A stretch of 32,938 bases of DNA from Lentisphaeria bacterium (GTDB lineage: Bacteria; Verrucomicrobiota; Lentisphaeria; Victivallales; UBA1829), in contig JAFTIQ010000015.1 of the NCBI GenBank assembly GCA_017456805.1, positions 1-32,938 on the forward strand. Reading direction: 5' to 3'. The position numbers and the translations under genes are program-made. Below, piece after piece: positions 1 through 7,370 of this stretch (position 1 is its first letter; the number at the start of each line of letters is the position of its first letter). The notes beneath the pieces were generated by a model that was not told the DNA's origin, did no database searches, and saw only the letters and a list, made by a program, of their open reading frames with translations.

Positions 1-384
1 GATTCCCGTTTTCCACCGTTGATTCCTGTTCCCTTCCGTTTTTCCCGGCAGAGCCGAAGGGATGGGCTCACTCGCTAATGATTGGCTGGGGAACTGGGAA
101 TATTGGGCGTTCTGGGATTACTGGGAGCTCTGGGAGTTTTTTGCGCCGGGGTGCCCGGGTAAAAGCCCTTGCGAACAGCCCTTTCTTTGCCCGCGCTCTC
201 CCAGTACTCTTAGTATTCCCAGTACTCCCAGAACTCGGGCTGCAAAGCGTTCCCGGCAGAGCCGGAATGCGAATGATTTGCCGGGGAACAGGGAATCTCC
301 TGTAAGAGACGAAAATTCAAGTGCTGTTTGCAAAAAAAAAACGCTGACAACTTTTTGTTATCAACGGTTTCAAGGCAAAAAAAA
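1..384. repeat. Gene-free repeat patch with inverted 9-nt arrays and REP-like hairpins
   Basis: No convincing gene is present. Two copies of TTCCCGGCAGAGCCG (42-56 and 250-264) lie in direct orientation; each contains the small hairpin CGGC-AGA-GCCG and each is followed by a related stretch (about 72-104 and 269-299). Between them are two 9-nt periodic arrays in opposite orientation: 92-136 has five units resembling nnCTGGGAn, and 198-242 has five units resembling CTCCCAGTA. They could pair into a long imperfect stem. GATTCCTGTTCCC at 21-33 is nearly inverted by GGGGAACAGGGAATC at 283-297, so the patch resembles a MITE- or REPIN-like element of about 280 bp. The left boundary may lie outside the window. 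Confidence 0.6.
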
Positions 385-461
385 TGGTGTGCGTAGTAGG
401 ACTCGAACCTACGACCTCCACGATGTCAACGTGGCGCTCTAACCAACTGAGCTATACACAC
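385..461 (-). tRNA. tRNA-Val (anticodon GAC)
   Basis: The minus strand folds into a complete cloverleaf. The acceptor stem GTGTGTA pairs with TACGCAC (one G-U pair), the D arm is GCTC-AGTTGGTTA-GAGC, the anticodon arm is CCACG-TTGACAT-CGTGG with anticodon GAC, the variable loop is AGGTC and the T arm is GTAGG-TTCGAGT-CCTAC. Discriminator A and the 3' CCA (385-387) are encoded in the DNA. The GAC anticodon decodes valine GUC codons, and GUU by wobble. A promoter lies just upstream at 483-510. Confidence 0.95.
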
Positions 462-482
462 ACGGTCGTTCTTGATTTCACT

Positions 483-510
483 AATATACACCTCTTTTTG
501 AAAAATGCAA
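483..510 (-). promoter_or_regulatory. Promoter of tRNA-Val
   Basis: On the minus strand, TTGCAT (505-510) and TATATT (483-488) are separated by 16 nt. Transcription would start near 476, about 15 nt before the tRNA. The -10 hexamer TATATT recurs in several other candidate promoters in this window. Confidence 0.6.
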
Positions 511-593
511 GTGCGTTTTCTGTTTTTTTTTGAAATATCTTCCGGTTTCCTGCATTTTTTCTGTTTTATTTTGCAGAAAAAGGAATTTTCTAC

Positions 594-622
594 TTGAAAA
601 AGAGGGAAAATACGGTTAGATT
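594..622 (+). promoter_or_regulatory. Candidate promoter for the NIF3-like/GH29 pair
   Basis: TTGAAA (594-599), a 17-nt spacer and TAGATT (617-622) lie 37 nt before the NIF3-like start codon. The -35 match is good and the -10 match moderate. Confidence 0.45.
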
Positions 623-658
623 AACGGAAATTGAGCAATTCAAAAAAAGGAAATACGG

Positions 659-1450
659 ATGAAAGCTTGTGAATTGATGGAAGAAATCTTCCAGTGGTGC
701 AATGATAACGGGGAAAAAGATTATTCCAATACATGCGACACCATAAAATCCGGAGATCCGGAACGGGAAATCCGGAAAGTCGCAGTCACAATGACCGCTA
801 CCGTTGATTTGATCCGGCAGGCAAACGCATGGGGAGCAGATCTTCTGATCGTCCATGAACCCACTTTTTACAGTCACATGGACAATCGTTTGGAGCATGA
901 TCCGGTGACAGAAGCCAAAGAAGCTTTGCTGGCAGAGTCCGGCATGACCGTCTGGCGGTATCATGATCATCCCCATAATAAATATAAGGATATGATCGGC
1001 GATGGAACCGTCCGTATGCTGGGGTTGAAAGGAACGTGGATCAACCGGTCCTGGGCGGTGAACCGGTTCCGGCTGGAAATACCCATGACACCCCGGGAAA
1101 TTCATGAAAAATTCCGTCAGAACGGTGCGGAACATATCCGGCTTTGCGGGGCATTGGATGAACCGTGCACGATGCTTTCGCTTTGTCTCGGAACGCCCGG
1201 AGGCGTTTTTGACGAATTGCGGGATCCGGAAGTGGATGCGGTTCTTGTGGGAGAAGCCTGCGAATGGATGATGGGCGAATATGCCCGGGATGCCGCCGCG
1301 CTGGGATTCCGGAAAGCATTGCTGATCATCGGACACAATCCCTCAGAAAAAGGCGGGATGATCCTGCTCGCAGATTTGATAAAAGAAAAAATCCCGGCTC
1401 TCGATGTAAAATATTTCGATTGCGGTGAAATTTGTCATACAATATCATAA
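659..1450 (+). CDS. NIF3-like dinuclear metal centre protein (DUF34/NIF3 family)
   Basis: This 263-residue protein resembles the NIF3/YbgI/DUF34 family, whose members carry a two-metal site and have no settled reaction; GTP cyclohydrolase-like and metal-handling roles have been proposed for relatives. Visible family features are the N-terminal strand VAVTMTATVDLI (41-52), the histidine in LLIVHEPTFYSH (about 62-73) and the C-terminal GHNPSEKGGM (225-234), whose His226 and Glu230 sit where metal ligands are expected. The length is typical. There is no signal peptide, so it should be cytosolic. AAGGAA precedes the ATG at suitable spacing. Only 16 nt separate it from the GH29 gene, so the two are probably cotranscribed; a functional link is not obvious. 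Confidence 0.85.
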   Translation: MKACELMEEIFQWCNDNGEKDYSNTCDTIKSGDPEREIRKVAVTMTATVDLIRQANAWGADLLIVHEPTFYSHMDNRLEHDPVTEAKEALLAESGMTVWRYHDHPHNKYKDMIGDGTVRMLGLKGTWINRSWAVNRFRLEIPMTPREIHEKFRQNGAEHIRLCGALDEPCTMLSLCLGTPGGVFDELRDPEVDAVLVGEACEWMMGEYARDAAALGFRKALLIIGHNPSEKGGMILLADLIKEKIPALDVKYFDCGEICHTIS

Positions 1451-1466
1451 AACAAGGAGAATGACT

Positions 1467-2729
1467 ATGGCGGTACCTGTACCCCTGCCGCGCATTGCGG
1501 CTTTTGAAAAACTCGGTTTCGGAATTTTTGTGCACTGGGGACTTTATTCCCAGTGGGGAAAAGGAGAATGGGCTCAGCGGATCTACAATGTTCCCCCGGA
1601 TGAATATTCCAAGTGGATGGACACGTTCACCGCAGAAGATTTCGATGCCCGTGAATTGGCAAAAATGGCAAAAGATGCCGGTGCAAAATATATCACACTG
1701 ACCACCCGTCATCATGAAGGTTTTTCTCTCTATGACACCTGCGGTCTGAATGAGTTCGATGCTCCCCATTCTCCTGCAAAGCGTGACCTGGTTCGCGAAT
1801 TCGTGGATGCATGCAGAGAATTCGATATCGTTCCCTTCTTCTATCACACCACCCTCGATTGGAAGTGGCGCAACAAGAGAACAGATGAGCTGGAAGAAGC
1901 AGAATTCAATGAATATCTGGACTATCTTTACAAATCCGTGGAGATTCTTTGTTCCAACTATGGAAAGATCGGCGGACTCTGGTTCGATGGAAACTGGTCC
2001 CGCAAGGATTCCGATTGGAAGGAAGATCGCCTCTACAAAATGATCCACCGTCTGCAGCCCGATGCAATGGTGATCAACAATACCGGACTCTCCGCTTTGG
2101 GAGCCGTCGGAAAATCCGAAGAGATCGACTCTGTCACCTTTGAAAACAATCCCGGAAAACCTGTTGACCGGGAAGGCATGAAAAAGTATGTTGCCGGAGA
2201 AGTCTGTAAAACCATGAACTCTCATTGGGGACACAGCAACCGGGATTACAATATGCTCTCTCCCGCCCGCGTGATCGAACGTCTCTGCCAGAGCCGCGGA
2301 ACCGGTGCCAACTTCCTGATGAACTTCGCTCCCGAAGCTCAGGGAAAAATTCCCGCATACGAAAAAGCAGTATTCGAACTCGTCGGCCAGTGGATGTCTG
2401 TTTTCGGCGAAGCTATTTACAACGGAAAGCCCCTTACCGGCATGAAATATCAGGGCAATGACTTCATGCTTCAGGATGGAAAAACCTATTATTACTTCGC
2501 TCTGGATCTCTCCATGGGCGGCGATAAAAACGTTGTTGCCGCAACCGTTTCCGGCCCGAGAGCCGTCGAAGGCTTTGATAAGGAAATCGTCTCCGCTGTA
2601 TGGATGGATGACGGCGAAGAAGGGCTGTTCGTCCAGGATACAGAGAAGAAGCTCCTGACCATCAAGTGCGAACCGTTCCCCTATGGAACAGATATGGTGG
2701 TCAACGTTCTGAAGATCGAGACGAAGTAA
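1467..2729 (+). CDS. Alpha-L-fucosidase, glycoside hydrolase family 29
   Basis: A GH29 enzyme removes terminal alpha-L-fucose from glycans with retention of configuration. Family motifs are clear: FGIFVHWGLYSQWG (about 18-31), ITLTTRHHEGFSLYDT (about 76-91) and LWFDGNW (171-177), in which Asp174 is the expected nucleophile. At 420 residues it is close to a GH29 core with a short C-terminal beta region. No signal peptide is visible, so it should act in the cytoplasm on imported oligosaccharides. I place the start at 1467 because AAGGAG (1454-1459) is 7 nt away; the ATG at 1461 is too close to it, and an ATG at 1425 overlaps the upstream gene and has no Shine-Dalgarno. A terminator follows at 2749. 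Confidence 0.93.
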   Translation: MAVPVPLPRIAAFEKLGFGIFVHWGLYSQWGKGEWAQRIYNVPPDEYSKWMDTFTAEDFDARELAKMAKDAGAKYITLTTRHHEGFSLYDTCGLNEFDAPHSPAKRDLVREFVDACREFDIVPFFYHTTLDWKWRNKRTDELEEAEFNEYLDYLYKSVEILCSNYGKIGGLWFDGNWSRKDSDWKEDRLYKMIHRLQPDAMVINNTGLSALGAVGKSEEIDSVTFENNPGKPVDREGMKKYVAGEVCKTMNSHWGHSNRDYNMLSPARVIERLCQSRGTGANFLMNFAPEAQGKIPAYEKAVFELVGQWMSVFGEAIYNGKPLTGMKYQGNDFMLQDGKTYYYFALDLSMGGDKNVVAATVSGPRAVEGFDKEIVSAVWMDDGEEGLFVQDTEKKLLTIKCEPFPYGTDMVVNVLKIETK

Positions 2730-2748
2730 TTCATTTTCAGATCATTCC

Positions 2749-2787
2749 GGGCTGCGGTGAAATCAAAATTACCGCAGCCCTTTTTTT
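2749..2787 (+). terminator. Rho-independent terminator after the GH29 gene
   Basis: GGGCTGCGGT (2749-2758) pairs perfectly with ACCGCAGCCC (2771-2780) around a 12-nt loop and is followed by seven T residues. It lies 20 nt after the fucosidase stop codon. Confidence 0.9.
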
Positions 2788-2808
2788 GCTTTTGCAGCCG
2801 GTTGCGGC

Positions 2809-3366
2809 TTACGGCATTTGATACGGCTGCCGGAAAAACTGATGCCTCTGGTAATCCGGATTTTGGCTGATCCCCGCATCCCGTTCAAAAGTCAGCAGTC
2901 CGGGCATGGGGATCATTGTTCCGGGAATATACCCTTTGATGTGAAAAATAATGCTGTTGGGATATCCGGGAACTTCGATCCAGTAGGTCCCGGCATCCTG
3001 GAATCCGGAAAAATTCAGCGCATACATTTTTACGCCCGGATAGAAAAAGCCGATGGGAACCATGACCCTTGTCGGATCCCGCATCCAGGCGGGTGTCCCT
3101 GAAAAAACAACGGTTCCGTTTTCATTGACAAGATGAAAAAACGGCGGGATCTTCATGTGCGGCAACCCGATCCAGTACGCCATTTTTACCGGCTGATTGC
3201 ACCAGTAACCGTAGCGGCTCACATAGACGGTTCCCGGTTGTGCCACGTTGGGATTCCCCCAGTCCACGGGATCTTCCGCCGCGTTGAATTGTTGAATCCC
3301 TTGTGCGGAAAGCACGATCGAAAAGACGATCAATGCCCCTGTCAGAGCAATACTTTTTTTGTTCAT
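2809..3366 (-). CDS. Exported protein with a stand-alone cellulase-type Ig-like (CelD_N) domain
   Basis: This is a 185-residue predicted secreted protein. Residues 1-22 (MNKKSIALTGALIVFSIVLS and two more) form a signal peptide. Residues about 45-148 resemble the N-terminal Ig-like domain found before GH9 cellulase catalytic modules: VYVSRYGYWCNQPVKMAYW, then FHLVNENGTVVFSG, then LNFSGFQDAGTYWIEVPGY (117-135). No GH9 catalytic module follows; the protein ends about 40 residues later. It may therefore be a binding or structural module, or the remnant of a larger enzyme. The start at 3366 is preferred over an upstream TTG at 3387 because AAGGGGG lies just before this ATG. A separate terminator isolates it from the pyrophosphatase gene upstream. 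Confidence 0.65.
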   Translation of the reverse strand: MNKKSIALTGALIVFSIVLSAQGIQQFNAAEDPVDWGNPNVAQPGTVYVSRYGYWCNQPVKMAYWIGLPHMKIPPFFHLVNENGTVVFSGTPAWMRDPTRVMVPIGFFYPGVKMYALNFSGFQDAGTYWIEVPGYPNSIIFHIKGYIPGTMIPMPGLLTFERDAGISQNPDYQRHQFFRQPYQMP

Positions 3367-3431
3367 TTTTCCCCCTTGATTTGTCAAAAACTCCTGTTGT
3401 TCAAAGACAATGATCCGAGGAGAAAAGTTCC

Positions 3432-3469
3432 AAAAAAAAGCCCGCGTGACGGTTTGTCACAGCGGGCTT
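3432..3469 (-). terminator. Rho-independent terminator after the membrane pyrophosphatase gene
   Basis: Read on the minus strand, AAGCCCGC-T-GTGAC pairs with GTCAC-GCGGGCTT (13 bp, one bulged T, loop AAACC) and runs into a tract of T residues. It sits 20 nt beyond the hppA stop codon. Confidence 0.9.
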
Positions 3470-3489
3470 GAATCGTTTTCCGAAAGGGA

Positions 3490-5958
3490 TTACCGGATGG
3501 CAATTCCGAGGAAGTCCTGGATCACAGGAGCGAATTTCACGATCAGCGGAGTGAAGACGATCGCGACCATGCTCATGAGCTTGACCAGAATGTTCAGAGA
3601 AGGTCCGGAGGTATCCTTGCAGGGGTCACCGACAGTATCCCCGATCACAGCTGCGCCGTGGACAGGGTTCTTGGTTCCGTCAGCAAGCTTCTTGCCGCCG
3701 AAGTTTCCTTTTTCGATGTGCTTCTTGGCGTTATCCCATGCACCGCCGGCGTTGTTGAGGAGACATGCCAGAGCAAAACCGGCTGCCAATCCTCCGGCGA
3801 GCAAGCCCATCAAACCGGCAACACCGAGAATAAGCCCGGTGACAACAGGTGTGATGATTGCCAGAAGAGCAGGGATCATCATTTCTTTCTGAGCGCCTTT
3901 GGTGGAAATTTCCACGCAGCGTGCATAATCAGGTTTGCCGGTTCCATCCATAATTCCGGGGATTTCGCGGAACTGACGGCGGACTTCTTCCACCATGCTT
4001 CCGGCTGCGCGTCCGACTGCTTTCATGGTCAATGCGCAGAACACAAATGCCATCATCGCACCCAGGAACAATCCGCAAAGGAGCATCGGGTTCATGATGT
4101 TGATGTTGTAAGCATTGATGAGTGCCATGATATTATCAGTTGCGGCATTGTTCAGGTTGTCCAGCATGGAAACCATACGGCCGTTTTCATCTTTCAGATA
4201 TCCTGTTCCGACAGGGTTTTCGATGAACTGGTATTTGAAGAGACCGAACTTTCTGCCCCAGATTTCCACTTCCTGAATTTCAGCAGCAAGCAGAGCCATA
4301 GCGGTCAGCGCAGCAGAACCGATCGCAAAACCTTTTCCGGTTGCAGCAGTTGTATTTCCGAGCATGTCGAGCATGTCGGTACGGTCACGAACATGCGGGG
4401 GCAGGTGGGACATTTCAGCGTTTCCGCCTGCGTTGTCAGCAATGGGACCATAAGCATCGGTTGCAAGGGTGATTCCGAGGGTTGCGAGCATACCGACAGC
4501 AGCAAAACCGATTCCGTAAAGACCGTGGATGATCCCGCCGCCCTGGCTGATGGGCGCGAATCCGCCGGAGAATCCGAATGCACAGACAATTGCAACAACC
4601 GTCGCAATCACAGGAATTCCTGCGGAAAGCATACCGAGCGCAAGACCGTCAATAATGGTGGTTGCGGGGCCCATCTGAGCCTGAGAAGCAAGCTCTTTGG
4701 TGGGCTTGTATTCATCGGAGGTGTAGTATTCAGTGGAGTAACCGATGATCACACCGGCGATCAAACCGGCAACGATTGCACCGAAAACCCCAAGGGTGAT
4801 CACTTCAAAACGAACCAGAACTCCGCAGGCAAGCAGGATCAGAAGAGAGCTTCCCCAGGTTCCGAAACGCAATGCTTTCAGCAGAGTCATCATGGTGGAG
4901 CCTTCTTTGCAGCGGACAGAGAAGATGCCGATGATGGAGAGAACGATTCCGATACCGGCAACGATCAGCGGAGCATTGACGCGGGTCACGATCTCAGCGT
5001 TGGTAAGACCGCCGCGGATCACAGGAAGAGCCGCACCGAGAGCAGAGGTTGCAAGAATAGATCCGCAATAGGATTCGTAAAGGTCAGCACCCATACCGGC
5101 AACGTCACCAACGTTATCACCCACATTATCAGCGATTGTGGCAGGGTTGCGGGGGTCATCTTCCGGAATACCGGCTTCCACTTTACCAACAAGGTCAGCT
5201 CCAACGTCTGCAGCTTTGGTGTAGATCCCGCCGCCGACGCGTGCGAACAGCGCCTGAGTGGATGCACCCATACCAAAGGTAAGCATGGTTGTGGTGATTT
5301 CGATCAGTTTGTGATCAACAGGGAAATCTTTTGCAATGATCGTCAGCCCGAAAATATCCAGACCGTTTTTCATATTTTCTGCGGTATAAACCAGTTTGTC
5401 AAGGATCAGATACCAGGCAGTGATGTCCAGCAGTCCGAATCCGACGACCACCAATCCCATGACGGCACCGGAACGGAATGCGACCTGAAGACCGCGATTC
5501 AGACTTTCACTGGCACCCTGAGCTGTACGGCTGGATGCGGCAGTTGCTGTTTTCATTCCGAGGAATCCGCAGAGACCGGAGAAGAATCCACCGGTAAGGA
5601 ATGCCACCGGCACGAAGGGGTTCTGAATTCCCAGAACTGCCAGAACAGCGAAGATGATGAAGAGGATGACAAAGACCAGTCCCACGCGGGAGTACTGCTG
5701 TTTCAGATATGCCATAGCTCCATCGCGGACATAGCCTGCGATTTCTTCCATTCTGGCATTTCCTTTGGGAGCCTTGATCATCAATCTGTAACAAATGAAA
5801 GCACAGAACAGCGCGATCAGAGAACAGATCGGTGCGATCCACCAGAGGGGGGTAATCCCGCTGACAGGTACTTCCGCAGGAGCAGGTGCTTCCTGCGCAA
5901 AAACTGTTAACGCCGGCAAAAATGCTGCCAGCCCGGCAAGAAATGTTGATTTCTTCAC
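3490..5958 (-). CDS. hppA: Membrane-bound K+-dependent-type inorganic pyrophosphatase (H+- or Na+-pumping)
   Basis: This integral-membrane enzyme couples pyrophosphate hydrolysis to ion pumping across the inner membrane. Diagnostic motifs are [11 protein letters not shown] (about 251-261), [18 protein letters not shown] (about 275-292), [16 protein letters not shown] (about 501-516) and [20 protein letters not shown] near the C-terminus. The sequence [10 protein letters not shown] (534-543) has Ala and Gly at the two positions that mark the K+-dependent subfamily; the K+-independent group has Lys at the first. Whether it pumps H+ or Na+ cannot be decided here. At 822 residues it is slightly long, because of a signal-like N-terminus ending near [14 protein letters not shown] and an insert near the middle of the C-terminal half. 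I use the GTG at 5958, preceded by AAGGAAAAGG; an upstream TTG at 6003 has no good Shine-Dalgarno. It is monocistronic. Confidence 0.95.
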   Translation of the reverse strand: MKKSTFLAGLAAFLPALTVFAQEAPAPAEVPVSGITPLWWIAPICSLIALFCAFICYRLMIKAPKGNARMEEIAGYVRDGAMAYLKQQYSRVGLVFVILFIIFAVLAVLGIQNPFVPVAFLTGGFFSGLCGFLGMKTATAASSRTAQGASESLNRGLQVAFRSGAVMGLVVVGFGLLDITAWYLILDKLVYTAENMKNGLDIFGLTIIAKDFPVDHKLIEITTTMLTFGMGASTQALFARVGGGIYTKAADVGADLVGKVEAGIPEDDPRNPATIADNVGDNVGDVAGMGADLYESYCGSILATSALGAALPVIRGGLTNAEIVTRVNAPLIVAGIGIVLSIIGIFSVRCKEGSTMMTLLKALRFGTWGSSLLILLACGVLVRFEVITLGVFGAIVAGLIAGVIIGYSTEYYTSDEYKPTKELASQAQMGPATTIIDGLALGMLSAGIPVIATVVAIVCAFGFSGGFAPISQGGGIIHGLYGIGFAAVGMLATLGITLATDAYGPIADNAGGNAEMSHLPPHVRDRTDMLDMLGNTTAATGKGFAIGSAALTAMALLAAEIQEVEIWGRKFGLFKYQFIENPVGTGYLKDENGRMVSMLDNLNNAATDNIMALINAYNINIMNPMLLCGLFLGAMMAFVFCALTMKAVGRAAGSMVEEVRRQFREIPGIMDGTGKPDYARCVEISTKGAQKEMMIPALLAIITPVVTGLILGVAGLMGLLAGGLAAGFALACLLNNAGGAWDNAKKHIEKGNFGGKKLADGTKNPVHGAAVIGDTVGDPCKDTSGPSLNILVKLMSMVAIVFTPLIVKFAPVIQDFLGIAIR

Positions 5959-6017
5959 GTTACCTTTTCCTTTTGGGTTGTTAAAGGATTTTCGTTTTTT
6001 CAAATATAATCAACACT

Positions 6018-6046
6018 AATATAGCATCATTTTTGTTTTATTTCAA
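6018..6046 (-). promoter_or_regulatory. Promoter of hppA
   Basis: On the minus strand, TTGAAA (6041-6046), a 17-nt spacer and TATATT (6018-6023). Transcription would begin near 6011, giving a leader of about 50 nt before the GTG start. Confidence 0.65.
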
Positions 6047-6186
6047 TTGAAGTTTGCAAAAGAGTACAGAAAAAGTGGAAAAATCAGCTTCTGTCGTCAT
6101 TCCCCAAAGGGAAAACCTCCGTTTTCTTTTCTGTTTTTGCCAATTCTTTTCAAAAAGATGGAAAAATAACCAAAAAATCATTTTTT

Positions 6187-6215
6187 TTTACCTTTTTTTT
6201 CTTGTTTTTTATATT
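6187..6215 (+). promoter_or_regulatory. Candidate promoter of the Tad-like pilin cluster
   Basis: TTTACC (6187-6192), a 17-nt T-rich spacer and TATATT (6210-6215) lie about 75 nt before the first pilin-like gene. The stretch 6047-6186 is AT-rich and shows nothing else I can name. Confidence 0.45.
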
Positions 6216-6290
6216 ATACAGTGTATAGTTACCAGAAGAAGGCGTTCATGTTGACCGTAAGAACGGAACGGGAAAAAGAAGGACTTGACA

Positions 6291-6461
6291 GTGAGATCTC
6301 TCCATTTGAAAAAGAGAAAATTTTGCCGGGGTCAGGTTCTGATGGAATATGCCGCAATGGCTGTTATGGCTCTTGCAATCGTTCTGATCCTTCTGTTTCT
6401 GCTTGCGGTTTTCGCAGAATATAACTGGCGGATGACAGCTCTTCTGGGCTGGGAACCGTGA
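6291..6461 (+). CDS. Small Flp-type prepilin-like protein (56 aa, GTG start)
   Basis: This short gene starts with GTG, preceded by AAGGA (6279-6283) at the ideal 7-nt spacing, and ends with TGA at 6459-6461. The 56-residue product has a basic leader, then CRGQVLMEYAAMAVMALAIV, followed by more hydrophobic residues to about 42, and a short tail ending LLGWEP. Gly14-Gln15 with Glu19-Tyr20 matches the G/QxxxEY processing motif of Flp/Tad prepilins, the same motif seen in the next gene (CKGQAIVEY). I infer a minor pilin or pseudopilin. It is the first gene of a four-gene series. A competing frame starting at an ATG near 6248 gives a low-complexity Gly/Ser/Cys-rich product and is rejected. Confidence 0.72.
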   Translation: MRSLHLKKRKFCRGQVLMEYAAMAVMALAIVLILLFLLAVFAEYNWRMTALLGWEP

Positions 6462-6488
6462 TAACACCTTAAAGGAAAGGATAGACAG

Positions 6489-6731
6489 ATGAAACTTTCA
6501 AAGAAAAAAAGATGTAAAGGTCAGGCAATCGTCGAATATATCATCATCGTTGTCGTTGTTGCAATCGCAGCCCTTGCGATTATCGGAATGTTCAGTGATA
6601 CGATCCGTACAAAAATCGCAGGTGCCGCATCCGCCCTCGGTACAGAAGAAGATGTCAAAGGTGAAGTCGATAAAGATTCTGCAGATGTTCTCAGAGAACT
6701 GGATGCAGAAGGCGGCACCGTCGGTGAATAA
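6489..6731 (+). CDS. Flp/Fap-type pilin-like protein
   Basis: The 80-residue product is a typical small Flp-like pilin: a basic leader (MKLSKKKRCK), the cleavage/methylation motif G11-Q12AIVE16Y17, a hydrophobic helix to about residue 34, then a short acidic tail. In Tad systems such pilins are cut by a prepilin peptidase after the Gly and polymerised by TadA/TadB/TadC. AAGGAAAGG precedes the ATG. It lies 27 nt after the 56-residue prepilin gene and 21 nt before the TadE-like gene. The acidic tail (about 52-80, many Asp/Glu) is longer and more charged than in classic Flp1. No assembly ATPase, secretin or peptidase gene is in the window. Confidence 0.8.
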   Translation: MKLSKKKRCKGQAIVEYIIIVVVVAIAALAIIGMFSDTIRTKIAGAASALGTEEDVKGEVDKDSADVLRELDAEGGTVGE

Positions 6732-6752
6732 TTTCACCTCTTCCTGTCCGGT

Positions 6753-7370
6753 ATGAAACAGGTGCGGAATCAGCGCAAAGGCAGAACAGGGGGGCAAAAA
6801 CAGTTTCAACGGGGTTCTTCCATCGTTGAAGGGGTGATTTGCATGCTCCTTATCTGCCTTATTTTATTCGGTTTGCTTCAGGTCTTTCTTCTCTATACGA
6901 CTCAGGAATTCACAGATTATGCTTCCTTCCGTACGGCTCGAAGCCTGTCTGTCGGATTCAATGATACCCTTGCAAAGGTCGAAGCAAGAACCCGCGCTCT
7001 GCCCGTTTCCGGAACCGTTCTGACACCAAGTGAACTCAAAACAACCAGTTATCTGGAGTATTTCACTTCCTCCTCTTACAAGCAGAACGACGGCGTTTAC
7101 GATTATTATTACCGTTTGCGGCGCGCCATCCGGAATTATATGGAAGGCTACCGCTATATGGAATGTGAATACTGGCTTGGGGATAATCCCTATGAGACCA
7201 GACTGGATGCCAAATTGAGAGAACGGGGCGACAGAGTAATCTCTGAAATCCAGTTCACCAACTACCCCCTGCGCCTTCCTTTCGCAAGCGCATTCTCTTC
7301 CGATCAGGTTCAAGATATCTCTTCCACCGTGGAGCTGAAAAATCATGCAAAACTTTATCTGGACGAGTAA
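6753..7370 (+). CDS. TadE-like pseudopilin
   Basis: The 205-residue protein has a basic N-terminus of about 20 residues, then RGSSIVEGVICMLLICLILF, a prepilin-like segment with Glu26 five residues after the Gly-Ser junction, followed by a single hydrophobic helix to about residue 47. The next stretch, QEFTDYASFRTARSLSVGF, resembles TadE-like proteins, in which a conserved Ala/Arg-rich region follows the helix. The remainder should be periplasmic. TadE/TadF proteins are minor pseudopilins of Tad pili or related secretion systems. No strong Shine-Dalgarno precedes the ATG, so translation may be coupled to the gene before it. Its last 26 nt overlap the start of the next gene. Confidence 0.7.
   Translation: MKQVRNQRKGRTGGQKQFQRGSSIVEGVICMLLICLILFGLLQVFLLYTTQEFTDYASFRTARSLSVGFNDTLAKVEARTRALPVSGTVLTPSELKTTSYLEYFTSSSYKQNDGVYDYYYRLRRAIRNYMEGYRYMECEYWLGDNPYETRLDAKLRERGDRVISEIQFTNYPLRLPFASAFSSDQVQDISSTVELKNHAKLYLDE

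Noticed and set aside
1..300. Possible CRISPR array in the repeat patch
   Set aside because: The unit is 9 nt without spacers of constant length, and the two arrays are inverted; no cas gene is in the window.
62..442. 126-codon open frame across the repeats and tRNA gene
   Set aside because: It reads through the 9-nt repeats and the tRNA in antisense; the product has Trp-rich periodicity explained by the repeat.
590..1336. 248-codon minus-strand open frame opposite the NIF3-like gene
   Set aside because: It is a shadow of the NIF3-like gene, lacks a ribosome site and yields no recognisable domain.
3658..5910. 750-codon plus-strand open frame opposite the pyrophosphatase gene
   Set aside because: It is fully antisense to a clear hppA gene. 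Its product is Cys/His/Asp/Ser-rich low-complexity sequence of the kind produced by reading a membrane-protein gene backwards, and no domain is recognisable.
6221..6424. Small open frame starting before the 56-residue prepilin
   Set aside because: The product is Gly/Ser/Cys-rich without motif in the overlap; the alternative frame has a good ribosome site and a prepilin motif.
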